DNA of 56,538 nucleotides from Planctomycetota bacterium (GTDB lineage Bacteria; Planctomycetota; Planctomycetia; Planctomycetales; Planctomycetaceae): contig JAFMMM010000006.1 of NCBI GenBank assembly GCA_017859815.1, positions 1 to 56,538 of the forward strand, in the 5' to 3' direction. The notes beneath the pieces are model-generated. The model saw nothing but the letters and a program-made list of their open reading frames with translations. It ran no database searches and was not told where the DNA came from. This document shows positions 1 through 8,665 of the stretch, one piece after another. The translations under genes were made by a program, and so were the position numbers. Positions within the stretch are counted from its first letter, which is position 1; every line of letters begins with the position of its first letter.

Positions 1-1261
1 GACCGTCCAGCGCGACCGCACCTGGAGCACCTCCCTGATTGCCGTAATGGGGATACTGCCAAAACAGCGGCCGTTGAAATTGTTCAGCAGCGACACCAGC
101 CAGAAGTGGCCTGAGCGACTGACCATCAAACTTAAGTTCCTGTGGCGTCTCCACATTGCAGAAGTCGAGGATTGTGGGCACGTAATCCATACTGATGATC
201 GGAGCGTCACAGGTGGTCCCTGCTGGAACCTGTCGAGGCAGTCGAACGATCGAGACGACTCGAATCCCACCTTCATAGAGCCATCCTTTTCCGGCCCGCA
301 GCGGCATGTTGGAGGTCGGTGACCCCTCACTGGTGGAAAGACCACCGTTGTCGCTGGTCAGTATCACGAGGGTATTGTCTTTTAAACCCAGTCGTTCAAT
401 CCCGCTGAGTACCCGACCAATCGCCTGGTCCATTGCTTCCACCATTCCGGCGTAGACAGCATGATCCTGGCTCATGCGCACTTTCCGCGGCGGTTCATCA
501 GCAAAGACATCCCGCACTTCCCGTTGCTCTCTCCGTTCCTGATATTTCTTCTTCAGATCTTCACGGGCCATCAGGGGGGTGTGTACGGAGTAGAACGGTA
601 GCCAGACAAGAAATGGAGAGTCCCGGTTCTGCTCCATAAAGGAAACTGCTTCTTGCGCGAGCCGATCCGGCAAATGCTCCCCGGGAGGACCGTCGGTCAG
701 GCGCGGATTTCCGTAGGGAGAAAAGTACCGCTTTCCTCCATACGGACCACCTCGCGCGATGCCACCTCGATTCACGTCAAACCCCTGGTCTTCCGGAAAG
801 AACCCTTCGTCTCCAAGGTGCCACTTTCCTCCGAAGAACGTGGAATAGCCCGCTGGCTTTAAGAATTCTGCAATGGTCTGCTGTTCCAGCGCCAGTTGCA
901 TGCTGTAGGGCGCTGGCAGATGCGGAGTATTGCGTCTCCATCGGTCCGGCTGGGCAGCCCCGATGTAGTCGGTAATTCCGGTTCGCTGGGGATACAGCCC
1001 CGTCACAAGACTTGCTCGTGTTGGAGAACACACAGGGCAGGCAGCATAAGCCTGACTGAACATGACCCCCTCCGATGCAAGGCGATCTGCATTCGGTGTT
1101 TCATAAAATGAACTGCCGTAGCAACCGAGATCACGTTGCCCAAGATCGTCAACGACCAGAACAACAACATTCAGCCGATCTGTTGGTTTCTCTGCCGAGC
1201 ATTGAGCCAGGCAGGGAATCAGGCAAAGTCCGGTCAGCACCAGCAAACGAATCGATTTCAC
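1..1261 (-). CDS. Exported sulfatase (formylglycine-dependent), 3' end outside window
   Basis: Reading the minus strand from a GTG at 1261 gives 420 codons without a stop, so the C-terminus lies beyond position 1. An AGGGAG ribosome site sits about 8 bases upstream of the GTG. The N-terminus is a hydrophobic signal peptide (about residues 1-22). The mature part begins with a metal-site motif (VVDDLG, residues 36-41) and carries the canonical CSPTR motif at residues 78-82, where the cysteine is converted to formylglycine. GKWHLGD and a TSDNGG segment further on are also typical of the alkaline-phosphatase/sulfatase fold. It probably hydrolyses sulfate esters of polysaccharides outside the cytoplasm. 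The substrate cannot be read from the sequence. The next gene upstream (lactonase) is on the same strand, 114 bases away. Confidence 0.9.
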   Translation of the reverse strand, partial: MKSIRLLVLTGLCLIPCLAQCSAEKPTDRLNVVVLVVDDLGQRDLGCYGSSFYETPNADRLASEGVMFSQAYAACPVCSPTRASLVTGLYPQRTGITDYIGAAQPDRWRRNTPHLPAPYSMQLALEQQTIAEFLKPAGYSTFFGGKWHLGDEGFFPEDQGFDVNRGGIARGGPYGGKRYFSPYGNPRLTDGPPGEHLPDRLAQEAVSFMEQNRDSPFLVWLPFYSVHTPLMAREDLKKKYQERREQREVRDVFADEPPRKVRMSQDHAVYAGMVEAMDQAIGRVLSGIERLGLKDNTLVILTSDNGGLSTSEGSPTSNMPLRAGKGWLYEGGIRVVSIVRLPRQVPAGTTCDAPIISMDYVPTILDFCNVETPQELKFDGQSLRPLLAGVAAEQFQRPLFWQYPHYGNQGGAPGAVALDG

Positions 1262-1375
1262 CAGAAGTCTCCCTGAGCACAGGAAAATGAAAGACTGACA
1301 CCGCAGTGGCCAGTCGGCAGCGATGATAGGCAAAACATTGTCCGTTCGCACTCACGCCATTCAGGCTTGGGACGC

Positions 1376-2524
1376 TTATTTCAGGAAACGAATGCATGAG
1401 GGAGACTTCAGCTGCACCTGAGATGCAAACTGCAGACTGCCGTTGCCTGGATCGATGTGAAAGCTCACCACCGAATCGCCCGGCATGTTGGCACAGACAA
1501 GGATCTGTCCATCCTCACTGATTGCCAGGTTCTGCGGCCCGGCACCGCGTGAATCCACCAGTCCTTTTCTTTCCAGAGTCCCGTCGGCCTGCACAGCATA
1601 GACAGCAATACTGTCATGCCCCCGATTTGTTCCGTAGAGAAAGCGGCCATCAGGTGTGAACTTCAGATCTGCACAGTGGCTGACTCCTCCAAAGTCTTTC
1701 GGAAGCGTGGAGATTGTCTGCAGTATCTGCATTCCACCATCCCTGGCGTTCCATGCAAGAGTCGTGATCGTGCAGGCCAGTTCGTTGATGACAGACAGGG
1801 ATTTCTGGTTTGGATGAAAGGAGAGGTGCCGCGGCCCGGAGCCCGGCGGCAATGCAACCGTTGAAACGGCCGCTGGTTCGAGAGCGGCCGTTTCGGGATT
1901 GAGTCTGTAACAGTGCAGATTGTCAGTGCCCAGGTCCGCAGCAATGGCAAATCGACCATCGGGACTGATCACAAAGCAATGAGCGTGGGGTTCCTGCTGC
2001 CGTGCGGGATTCACACTGCTGCCCTGGTGCTGAAAGAAACTCACCGCCGGGGAAAGCCTGGCAGCGGAGGCTTTGAAGGACACGACGCTTCCCGTGAGAT
2101 AATTGGCAACCAGCACGGTTCCCCCGTTTGCGGCGAATTCGACAAAACAGGAGGCAGTCCCCTGAGTGCTGCTGCGGCCGATCGGCTGCAAATGCAGTGA
2201 CTTTGGTTCAAACTGCCAGGCAGCCAACTCTTCGTCCCGGGCTCCGCCGAATGTCTCGGCATGGATGGAACATAACAGATCCTGTTCAGGACTGAGATCG
2301 AAGAAGAACGGGTGTGGAATCTCCGCACATTTGTTGAGCAGTTTGAATTTCCCGCTGTCTGTATTCAGCTGTAGCCCCGTCAAACCACCCTCCGGCAGCG
2401 GAGCAAAAGAAGACACCAGCAGTCGCGGCTCATCAGCCTGAACCTGAACAACAGACAGCGGTAACCCCAGCAGCAACAGAAAACTGCACAGCGTGATCAG
2501 CAACGAATACACAGAATCTGCCAT
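1376..2524 (-). CDS. Exported lactonase-family seven-bladed beta-propeller (6-phosphogluconolactonase-like)
   Basis: The protein has 382 residues from the ATG at 2524, which follows a GGTGGAG ribosome site. A longer reading from 2566 lacks a better site and would spoil the signal peptide. A hydrophobic export signal ends near an ALA-like site before DEPRLLVSSF. Repeated blades carry SPDGRF, TPDGRFLY and SEDGQILV turns, and the segment GSGPRHLSFHPN is typical of the lactonase (YbhE/Pgl-like) family. Cytoplasmic Pgl hydrolyses 6-phosphogluconolactone. This copy is exported, so a periplasmic lactone or simply a binding role is as likely. Fold assignment is firm, substrate unknown. Confidence 0.85.
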   Translation of the reverse strand: MADSVYSLLITLCSFLLLLGLPLSVVQVQADEPRLLVSSFAPLPEGGLTGLQLNTDSGKFKLLNKCAEIPHPFFFDLSPEQDLLCSIHAETFGGARDEELAAWQFEPKSLHLQPIGRSSTQGTASCFVEFAANGGTVLVANYLTGSVVSFKASAARLSPAVSFFQHQGSSVNPARQQEPHAHCFVISPDGRFAIAADLGTDNLHCYRLNPETAALEPAAVSTVALPPGSGPRHLSFHPNQKSLSVINELACTITTLAWNARDGGMQILQTISTLPKDFGGVSHCADLKFTPDGRFLYGTNRGHDSIAVYAVQADGTLERKGLVDSRGAGPQNLAISEDGQILVCANMPGDSVVSFHIDPGNGSLQFASQVQLKSPSCIRFLK

Positions 2525-2681
2525 GAGATGTCTCCACCGGAATTCAGAACCGAGAACCCAAAACAAACCGTATCCACGGTTTATCTCAATCTTCTGCTGA
2601 TCGCCAGCGAATGGTGAAACTCACCAAGCACCAATAAAATTGTCCCGTGTTCACTGACGCCTGCGGCGAGGATGTCAGAAT

Positions 2682-4469
2682 ATGCGTGATTCACTCGAAC
2701 CTTCCCCGATTCCTTCGGAACCTGCCATGAGACAAAAAACGAGATTGATTGCACCAGTTCTGTTGCCGGTCATCGCAGCGTTGCTGCCGTCGTCGCTGCC
2801 GGCACAGCAGGAAACATATCCGGTACCTCCGGAAGCCGTAACGAATGAGGACGTTCCCAGGGGGGCGGTCGAGGGGCCGTTTGAATTCCGCAGTAAGATC
2901 TTTCCAGGCACTGTTCGCAAATACTGGGTCTATGTCCCTGCTCAGTACGACTCTGCAAAGCCGCCATGTCTGATGATTGTTCAGGACGGACTGGGACGTG
3001 CGAAGGGCTGGAAGCTGCCCACCGTTCTGGACAACATGATCCACGACCAGCGGATTCCGGTGCAACTGGGTGTGTTTGTGGAACCCGGCATCGTTCCTGC
3101 ACCGAACGATGACGCAAACCCTCGTTTTAATCGCAGCTTTGAATATGACGGACTGGGTGATCGCTACGCTCGCTTTCTGACAACCGAGCTCCTTCCGGAA
3201 ATTCGCGACCGCTGGACGTTCAGTGACAACCCGGATGATCGCTGCATCGCAGGATCAAGCTCCGGAGCAATCTGCGCATTCAACGCCGCCTGGGAACGCC
3301 CGGACGCATTTCGGCGAGTCATCAGCAGTGTTGGTACGTATGTCTCCCTTCGAGGAGGTGATCAGTTTCCGGCTCTGGTGCGGAAAACGGAGAACAAACC
3401 GCTGCGGATCTTCCTGCAGGACGGCAGCGCAGACCTCGATATTTACGCCGGCTCGTGGTGGCATGCCAATCAGGCGATGCTTTCATCGCTGCAGTTTGCC
3501 GGATACGACGTCAAGAATATCTGGGGACAGGGAGGACACAACTCCCGACACATGGCAGCGGTTGTGCCGCAGGCCCTCGAGTGGATCTGGAGAGACTACC
3601 CTGAACCGCTGCAGCCAGGGCGAGCAAAGGCCCGTCGAACCGATCTGCTCATTGATGGTGAAGACTGGGAACTGGTCAGCGAAGGTCATGGGTTCACGGA
3701 GGGCCCCGCTGTCAGTCCTGACGGGGACTTGTTCTTCACGGACATTCCGAACAACCGAATTCATCGCGTCGATTCAGAGGGACGCGTGTCTGTCTTCGCC
3801 GCAAATACCGGAAAGGCCAACGGTCTGATGTTTGGACCGGATGGAAAACTCTATGCGTGCCGCACCGAAGATGCTGAAATTGTCCGCTACACGATCGATG
3901 GCCGGATGGAAAAATTCATCTCCGGAATCCGAGGGAACGACCTCGTTGTGCTTGCAGACGGCAGCGGATACGTCACGGAACCGGACCAGGGACGCCTGTG
4001 GCATTTTCAGCCTGACGGAGCGACTCAAATTGTTGACACCGGTATTGAATTCCCCAATGGGGTGATTCTGTCACCGGATCAAACCCTTGTAACGGTTTCG
4101 GACACGCGCGGGCGCTTCTGCCTGTCGTGGCAAAAACAGCCCGACGGGACTCTAACGGCTCGGCAGGAATACGGTTGGCTGCACGTCAGCGATCACGTCA
4201 AAAGCAATGCCGACGGCATGACCGGGGATACAGAAGGCAGGATTTATGTGACGACCGCAGCCGGCGTTCAGGTGCTGGACCAGCTGGGCCGAGTTCATTT
4301 CATCATCCGCAGCCCTGGAACAGGCTGGCTTTCCAACGTGACCTTCGGCGGCAGGAACCAGGACATTCTTTACGCAACTTGCGGCAGTGAAGTCTGGAAG
4401 CGACGCCTGAATGCTCGGGGCGTCCGTCTTAGCGCCCCCCCCGTCAAACCCCCCAAACCACGTCTTTAA
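2682..4469 (+). CDS. Exported esterase (enterochelin-esterase-like) fused to SMP-30/gluconolactonase propeller
   Basis: The protein has 595 residues. Residues about 16-43 form a signal peptide. Residues about 60-315 resemble the esterase D/enterochelin esterase alpha/beta-hydrolase family, with a G-S-S-S-G nucleophile elbow (serine 193) and a late GGHNSRH segment that would supply the histidine. Residues about 325-585 are an SMP-30/gluconolactonase-type six-bladed propeller with the metal-site segments FTEGPAV, FPNGV and NADGM. The two parts suggest sequential ester and lactone hydrolysis outside the cytoplasm, which is inference. The ATG at 2682 has a GAGG site 10 bases upstream. The internal ATG at 2727 gives a cleaner signal peptide but no obvious site, so the true start could be either. 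Confidence 0.85.
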   Translation: MRDSLEPSPIPSEPAMRQKTRLIAPVLLPVIAALLPSSLPAQQETYPVPPEAVTNEDVPRGAVEGPFEFRSKIFPGTVRKYWVYVPAQYDSAKPPCLMIVQDGLGRAKGWKLPTVLDNMIHDQRIPVQLGVFVEPGIVPAPNDDANPRFNRSFEYDGLGDRYARFLTTELLPEIRDRWTFSDNPDDRCIAGSSSGAICAFNAAWERPDAFRRVISSVGTYVSLRGGDQFPALVRKTENKPLRIFLQDGSADLDIYAGSWWHANQAMLSSLQFAGYDVKNIWGQGGHNSRHMAAVVPQALEWIWRDYPEPLQPGRAKARRTDLLIDGEDWELVSEGHGFTEGPAVSPDGDLFFTDIPNNRIHRVDSEGRVSVFAANTGKANGLMFGPDGKLYACRTEDAEIVRYTIDGRMEKFISGIRGNDLVVLADGSGYVTEPDQGRLWHFQPDGATQIVDTGIEFPNGVILSPDQTLVTVSDTRGRFCLSWQKQPDGTLTARQEYGWLHVSDHVKSNADGMTGDTEGRIYVTTAAGVQVLDQLGRVHFIIRSPGTGWLSNVTFGGRNQDILYATCGSEVWKRRLNARGVRLSAPPVKPPKPRL

Positions 4470-4640
4470 ACCCTTTCGCTGGCAAAAACTCACGAGTCAG
4501 AGCAGTCCAGCGTTAATCCTCCCGGCAGGCTGCGGTCTTTCCGACACAGCGGCTTGTGGGTGGACTTGAGAGAGTGTCCGCTCACCAGCCGGCTTTATTT
4601 TGGGGATAGAATGGGTCAGCCTTCCCGGAGAGTGCGAAAA

Positions 4641-5153
4641 ATGTTGAACGCAGTCGTACTGCTGATTTCTGCAGCGGCACTAGTGGCAGTCTGCATGCTG
4701 GTGCTGAGCCTGAGTTCACCTCGGCCGTCCAATCTTGGGGTCAAGGACGGTCGGCTCGCGGCCTGTCCGCCCAGCCCGAACTGCGTTTCCACCCAGGCGG
4801 AAGACCGCGATCACTGGATCCAGCCGATTGACGCAGACCACGACCAGGCCCTGAGCGTAATTCTTGAGATTGTACGCAGGATGCCGCGTGTCACGATTGT
4901 GGCCACAACGAACAACTACATTCACGCGGAATTTCGCAGTCGTCTGTTTCGGTTCTGTGACGATGTGGAGTTCTTCCTCGACCCCGAGAGCAACCGGATC
5001 CACTTCCGCTCCGCCTCCCGGCTTGGGCATTCCGACCTCGGTGTGAACCGAGCACGGATGGAGCAGATTCGCGAACAGTTTCTGCGGACCGTCGAGCATT
5101 TCGAAACGAATTTCTCAGCACAGCGGCGCGAACGTGCGGTCGCTGTCGGGTGA
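4641..5153 (+). CDS. DUF1499 family membrane-anchored protein
   Basis: From the ATG at 4641 (GGAGAG 8 bases upstream) the protein has 170 residues. Earlier in-frame starts at 4554 and 4611 are possible but have weaker sites. One hydrophobic segment (about residues 3-25) anchors or exports it. The rest matches what is known of DUF1499: the LAACPPSPNCVST opening with two cysteines, a central TNNYIHAEF(R)SRLFRF strand pair, a DDVEFFLD segment and the ending IHFRSASRLGHSDLGVNRARMEQI. The function of DUF1499 is not established. It converges with the aldo/keto reductase gene, leaving 24 bases between the stops. Confidence 0.85.
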   Translation: MLNAVVLLISAAALVAVCMLVLSLSSPRPSNLGVKDGRLAACPPSPNCVSTQAEDRDHWIQPIDADHDQALSVILEIVRRMPRVTIVATTNNYIHAEFRSRLFRFCDDVEFFLDPESNRIHFRSASRLGHSDLGVNRARMEQIREQFLRTVEHFETNFSAQRRERAVAVG

Positions 5154-5177
5154 GAACCGGCCCAGCTGAACGCTCAC

Positions 5178-6134
5178 TCAAGTGACTACGCTGTCATTAT
5201 TTTCGGGCCTGCCCTCAATGTAGAACCAGTTGTGAATCGGCTGCAGCACGTGTTGCACGTCCGCCAGTAACTCCTGATCAATCGGTTCTACAGCCCAGTC
5301 TGCCCACTGACGAATGCGATCAGGGTTAGCCGACCCCGTGATACAGGTTGTGAAGTCAGGGTTTGCGATCGAAAACTGCAAAGCCAGCTTTGCGATATCG
5401 GATCCGCGGTTGCGACACAGCTCCGCCGCACGAGCAGCCACCTCCCGCACCTCAGCAGTTGCTTTGTGCCACGGGGGCAGAGGAGCATCACAGAGAAGTC
5501 GGGCAGAGAATGGTGCCGCGTTCATAATCCCGACACCTTTTTCCTGACACAACGGGACCAGTTCGAGAGCCATGTCGTTCTGCAGGGTGTAGTGGTTGTA
5601 GGTCAGCAGAACATCAACATCGCTGGAATTCTCCAGCACGTACCGGAACATCTTCATGGGGTATCCGCTGATTCCCACATACCGAACCTTGCCAGCATCC
5701 ACCAGCTTCTTCAGAGCCGGCAGCGTTTCCTCGACGATCTGAGACATCTCCACGAATTCCAGATCGTGACAGAGGACGATGTCCAGATGTTCCACTCGCA
5801 TTCGTTCCAGCGAGATATCGACGCTTTCGGCAACCCTGCGGGCACTGAAGTCGAAGTGATCCGGAGCGTAACGTCCCAGTTTGGTGCCAAGGTAGTATCT
5901 GTCTCGTGGGATTGAAGGAAGAATCTGCCCCAACAACACCTCACTCATTCCACGGCCGTAATACGGTGACGTATCGATGAAATTCATCCCGCAATCGAGT
6001 GCAGTTTCAACACTTCGCAGGCACTCGTTCAGATCAACAGTGCGAAACTCCGCCCCAAGTGACGAGGCCCCGAAGGACAATGGAGTCAGGTCCAAATCTG
6101 TTTTGCCAAGATGACGAACCGGGAGCATGGGCAA
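5178..6134 (-). CDS. Aldo/keto reductase
   Basis: The protein has 318 residues, a normal length for the NADPH-dependent aldo/keto reductase superfamily (TIM barrel). The catalytic tetrad is visible: Asp54 and Tyr59 in FIDTSPYYG, Lys85 in LGTKLGRY, and His123 in VLCHDLEF. The late CITGSANPDRI segment fits the phosphate-binding loop of the cofactor site. The pattern (FGASSLGAEF near the N-terminus, LGRMR-like LERMRVEHLDIV) is closest to the L-galactose/L-fucose dehydrogenase-like branch, but the substrate is inferred only. No export signal, so cytoplasmic. A GCAGG site precedes the ATG at 6134. A second ATG lies two codons later. Confidence 0.9.
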   Translation of the reverse strand: MPMLPVRHLGKTDLDLTPLSFGASSLGAEFRTVDLNECLRSVETALDCGMNFIDTSPYYGRGMSEVLLGQILPSIPRDRYYLGTKLGRYAPDHFDFSARRVAESVDISLERMRVEHLDIVLCHDLEFVEMSQIVEETLPALKKLVDAGKVRYVGISGYPMKMFRYVLENSSDVDVLLTYNHYTLQNDMALELVPLCQEKGVGIMNAAPFSARLLCDAPLPPWHKATAEVREVAARAAELCRNRGSDIAKLALQFSIANPDFTTCITGSANPDRIRQWADWAVEPIDQELLADVQHVLQPIHNWFYIEGRPENNDSVVT

Positions 6135-6561
6135 TGCCTGCAGAAGAATGAGGATTGAAATCAGGTCGTGGTTTGGAGCATAGCATTCAGCGAGACAGTC
6201 TCAACCCGCCCCAAATCCCTCGACTCCATGATCGCCCGAATTCGCGAGGAAAACGCAGGCCTCGTGAAGCGGCAGGATCTGCTCAACCGCACCTCCAATC
6301 GGCAAAGCTGTTCTGAGCAGGCTGCACGAAACCGGCAGAAACACCGGATCTCCCCCGCGTGTGCCAGACACACATGCCTGCAAAAGCCGAAAAACAATTA
6401 CCCTCGTAACAATCGTTACAGTTTGACAATTTGCCTGACCGATACATTCGACAACGCTGTGCCGGCGCACTGATTCTGCATTTGCAGAGCAGATCTCCGG
6501 TGAAATGAGCGGAAACACAGTGAAGGCAGTCACTGACTGCAACTTCTCCAAGGATGGTTCA
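6135..6561. other. Intergenic region between divergent genes (427 bp)
   Basis: This stretch lies between the start of the aldo/keto reductase and the start of the outer-membrane barrel gene and must hold both promoters. Short open frames in it show no recognisable protein features. A TTGACA hexamer at 6423-6428 followed by TACATT is promoter-like on the plus strand, but the spacing of about 14 bases is short, so it is not called. No terminator, repeat or RNA gene was seen. Confidence 0.5.
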
Positions 6562-8253
6562 ATGCGGATTAGGCATTCCCTCAAGGCGATTGTGCCACTT
6601 TTTCTGACACTTGCAGGACAACTTGCATTCGGACAGGGTGCAGCTCCCCCGACAAGTGTTCCTCCGGGATTTCTACCCAGTCCCGGCTCGGGCTCACCGT
6701 ACTCCTCCGGATCTGTGTTCGATCCGCGTTTCTCGCAGACGTATAACGATGCGGGAATGTGGTTTCAGAATTCGCGTAACGGGTTCGGACCAAACAACAG
6801 GGCTCGGAAGCCTTTTCTGAACCTTGACTACACCTACAGCTCAACACGAAATCTCAGCGGCATCCTCGGGAATAGTTCTTCGCAAAGCTATTACCAGCAG
6901 AATGACCCCGACAGCGACGGCATTGTCGATGACCTCGCATACTTTCGTTATATGGACCCCGCTCGCGGTGCGTTCATTCCGGAACTGAATACTCACGGCA
7001 TGAAAGCCAGCGGTGGCTGGTGGAACGTTGACGGCAGCGGGTTCCTGATGGACATCGGCTGGCAGGTCGACGCAACTTCCACCTACGACGCTCGTGCCGG
7101 CGTCATGTCTCAGCGAATCGACACAGCGACGGCACTGGCACTCGCCTCAAACGGTGGCAATGCGATTGCTAAGCCGTTCACAACAAATGGCGGCAGCGAT
7201 CTGGGCCTGACTCTCGGTTTCATTCTTGCCCCAGGCGTTCCCTTTGACGATACGGACTCAGTGGAGTACGGGGCGTGGGGAACGACCTTCAGCATTCTGG
7301 ATCGCACACTGCTGAACCTGCACGGCATCCCGATTGATGACGGCAGCCTGCTGGGTGCCACGATTCCGTATGACCTGCAGTTTCGGATGCAGCACAGTCT
7401 GACCACACTGGGGTCCAGTGGTGCGTTCGCCTTTGCTCCCATCAGAAACTCCGGTGGTATTCGCATCAACCCGACCTTTGGTGGTCGGTATCAGAAAGTC
7501 AAGGAGAACTTCGCCTTCTTTGGCGCAGACAGCGGACTGGCCTACATTGGCAGCGGCGATGATGACACACCCGAGAATGCCAAGGTCTTTCCTCCCTACG
7601 ATGGGATCGACGACGATGACGACTTCATCGCTGACAACCTGGCGGAAGACACTGACCCTGAGTTTGTGCAGATCAATCCTTTCGATCCGGTCATGGTTCG
7701 CGCTTATCACCAGTCTGAAGTCGTCAGTAATCTCGCCGGTCCGGAGTTTGGATTCAATTATCGATTCGGCGATGAAGACGAAGGCATCAGCATTCTTGGC
7801 TTCTCCAAGTTCGCACTGATGTTCAACAACGAACAGGTTCGGGTCTTCGGTGACAATCTGTTCAATCACATGAGTATCGCTGATACGCCGGACCCGGTCA
7901 CCGGGCTGTTTCCAGCCCTTGATGGGTTTGACACCAACAACCTGAACGGGCCCTCGGCCAACGCTTACTCCAGCAGTTCCAGCACCGTGCACCTGTCACC
8001 ACTGTTTGAACAGTCGCTGGTTGCCGAAATCCCGCTCTTCAACCGTGTTCCGGTTCTGTCCGATGTTCGTATTCTTGACGGAGCGAAACTTCGCCTTGGC
8101 TGGACCTTCCTCATCATCGGAGAGATTGCTGATCCACTGCAGTCGGTTCAGTACACATCCAACCCACAGCTCAACATGTTCCCGAAGGCCAGATCCCGTC
8201 GGGATACATTCAGCCAGCACACGCTGAATGCCGGTCTGAGCTGGACATACTGA
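6562..8253 (+). CDS. Putative outer-membrane beta-barrel protein with Asp-rich loops
   Basis: From the ATG at 6562 (AAGGATGG site) the protein has 563 residues with a clear signal peptide ending at AFGQGAAPP. It then alternates short amphipathic strands with glycine/asparagine turns and ends in LSWTY, an aromatic C-terminus typical of outer-membrane barrels. Two Asp-rich insertions, around DPDSDGIVDD (near residue 120) and DGIDDDDDF (near residue 350), resemble thrombospondin-3-like calcium loops. It resembles the large lineage-specific surface/porin-like families of planctomycetes, but I do not recognise a named family. It is probably exported to the outer membrane. Transport or structural role is inference. 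A strong hairpin terminator follows the stop. Confidence 0.7.
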   Translation: MRIRHSLKAIVPLFLTLAGQLAFGQGAAPPTSVPPGFLPSPGSGSPYSSGSVFDPRFSQTYNDAGMWFQNSRNGFGPNNRARKPFLNLDYTYSSTRNLSGILGNSSSQSYYQQNDPDSDGIVDDLAYFRYMDPARGAFIPELNTHGMKASGGWWNVDGSGFLMDIGWQVDATSTYDARAGVMSQRIDTATALALASNGGNAIAKPFTTNGGSDLGLTLGFILAPGVPFDDTDSVEYGAWGTTFSILDRTLLNLHGIPIDDGSLLGATIPYDLQFRMQHSLTTLGSSGAFAFAPIRNSGGIRINPTFGGRYQKVKENFAFFGADSGLAYIGSGDDDTPENAKVFPPYDGIDDDDDFIADNLAEDTDPEFVQINPFDPVMVRAYHQSEVVSNLAGPEFGFNYRFGDEDEGISILGFSKFALMFNNEQVRVFGDNLFNHMSIADTPDPVTGLFPALDGFDTNNLNGPSANAYSSSSSTVHLSPLFEQSLVAEIPLFNRVPVLSDVRILDGAKLRLGWTFLIIGEIADPLQSVQYTSNPQLNMFPKARSRRDTFSQHTLNAGLSWTY

Positions 8254-8283
8254 GCCGCTGCTGATCAGGACAAGTTGTCGATT

Positions 8284-8315
8284 CAGGCCCGACCGATTCC
8301 GGTGCGGGCCTGTTT
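8284..8315 (+). terminator. Rho-independent-like terminator after barrel gene
   Basis: An 8-bp stem CAGGCCCG/CGGGCCTG encloses a further ACCG/CGGT pair with one bulged G, followed by a short T run (TTT). It begins 30 bases after the stop of the barrel gene, and the MazG-like gene starts 17 bases later. Confidence 0.6.
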
Positions 8316-8332
8316 CATAGAACGGTCTTCCA

Positions 8333-8659
8333 GTGAGTCAGAAATACAAAGAACCCATGACGCTTGAAGAACTCCAGGAGATGATTGCCCGCATGTATTC
8401 GCGCAAGGACGAGGCGCGCGGAGTCGAGGGCACGTTCATGTGGCTGATGGAAGAAGTCGGTGAACTGGCTGCCTCACTGCGGGACAATTCACCGCGAGAA
8501 GAAACCGCACGCGAGTTTGCGGATGTGCTGGCGTGGCTGGCAACAATTGCCAACGTGGCCGGAATCAGCCTCACGGAAGCCGTGCAGTTGAAGTACGGCA
8601 ACGGCTGCCCCGGATGTCAGCAGATGGTCTGCGTCTGTGCGGACAGTGAAAAGCCCTGA
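8333..8659 (+). CDS. MazG-like nucleotide pyrophosphohydrolase
   Basis: The protein has 108 residues from a GTG at 8333. The ribosome site is weak, and an ATG at 8357 is an alternative. It carries the all-alpha NTP-PPase motif: E40-E41-x-x-E44 in MEEVGEL and E61-x-x-D64 in EFADVLAWL, the acidic residues that bind Mg2+. Such enzymes remove pyrophosphate from nucleoside triphosphates, often damaged ones. The C-terminal tail GCPGCQQMVCVC adds four cysteines that could bind a metal and is unusual for MazG. It converges with the next gene, 6 bases between stops. Confidence 0.85.
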   Translation: MSQKYKEPMTLEELQEMIARMYSRKDEARGVEGTFMWLMEEVGELAASLRDNSPREETAREFADVLAWLATIANVAGISLTEAVQLKYGNGCPGCQQMVCVCADSEKP

Positions 8660-8665
8660 GTGAAC

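Noticed and set aside
6423-6450. TTGACA...TACATT promoter upstream of the barrel gene
   Set aside because: Spacing of about 14 bases is too short to call confidently.
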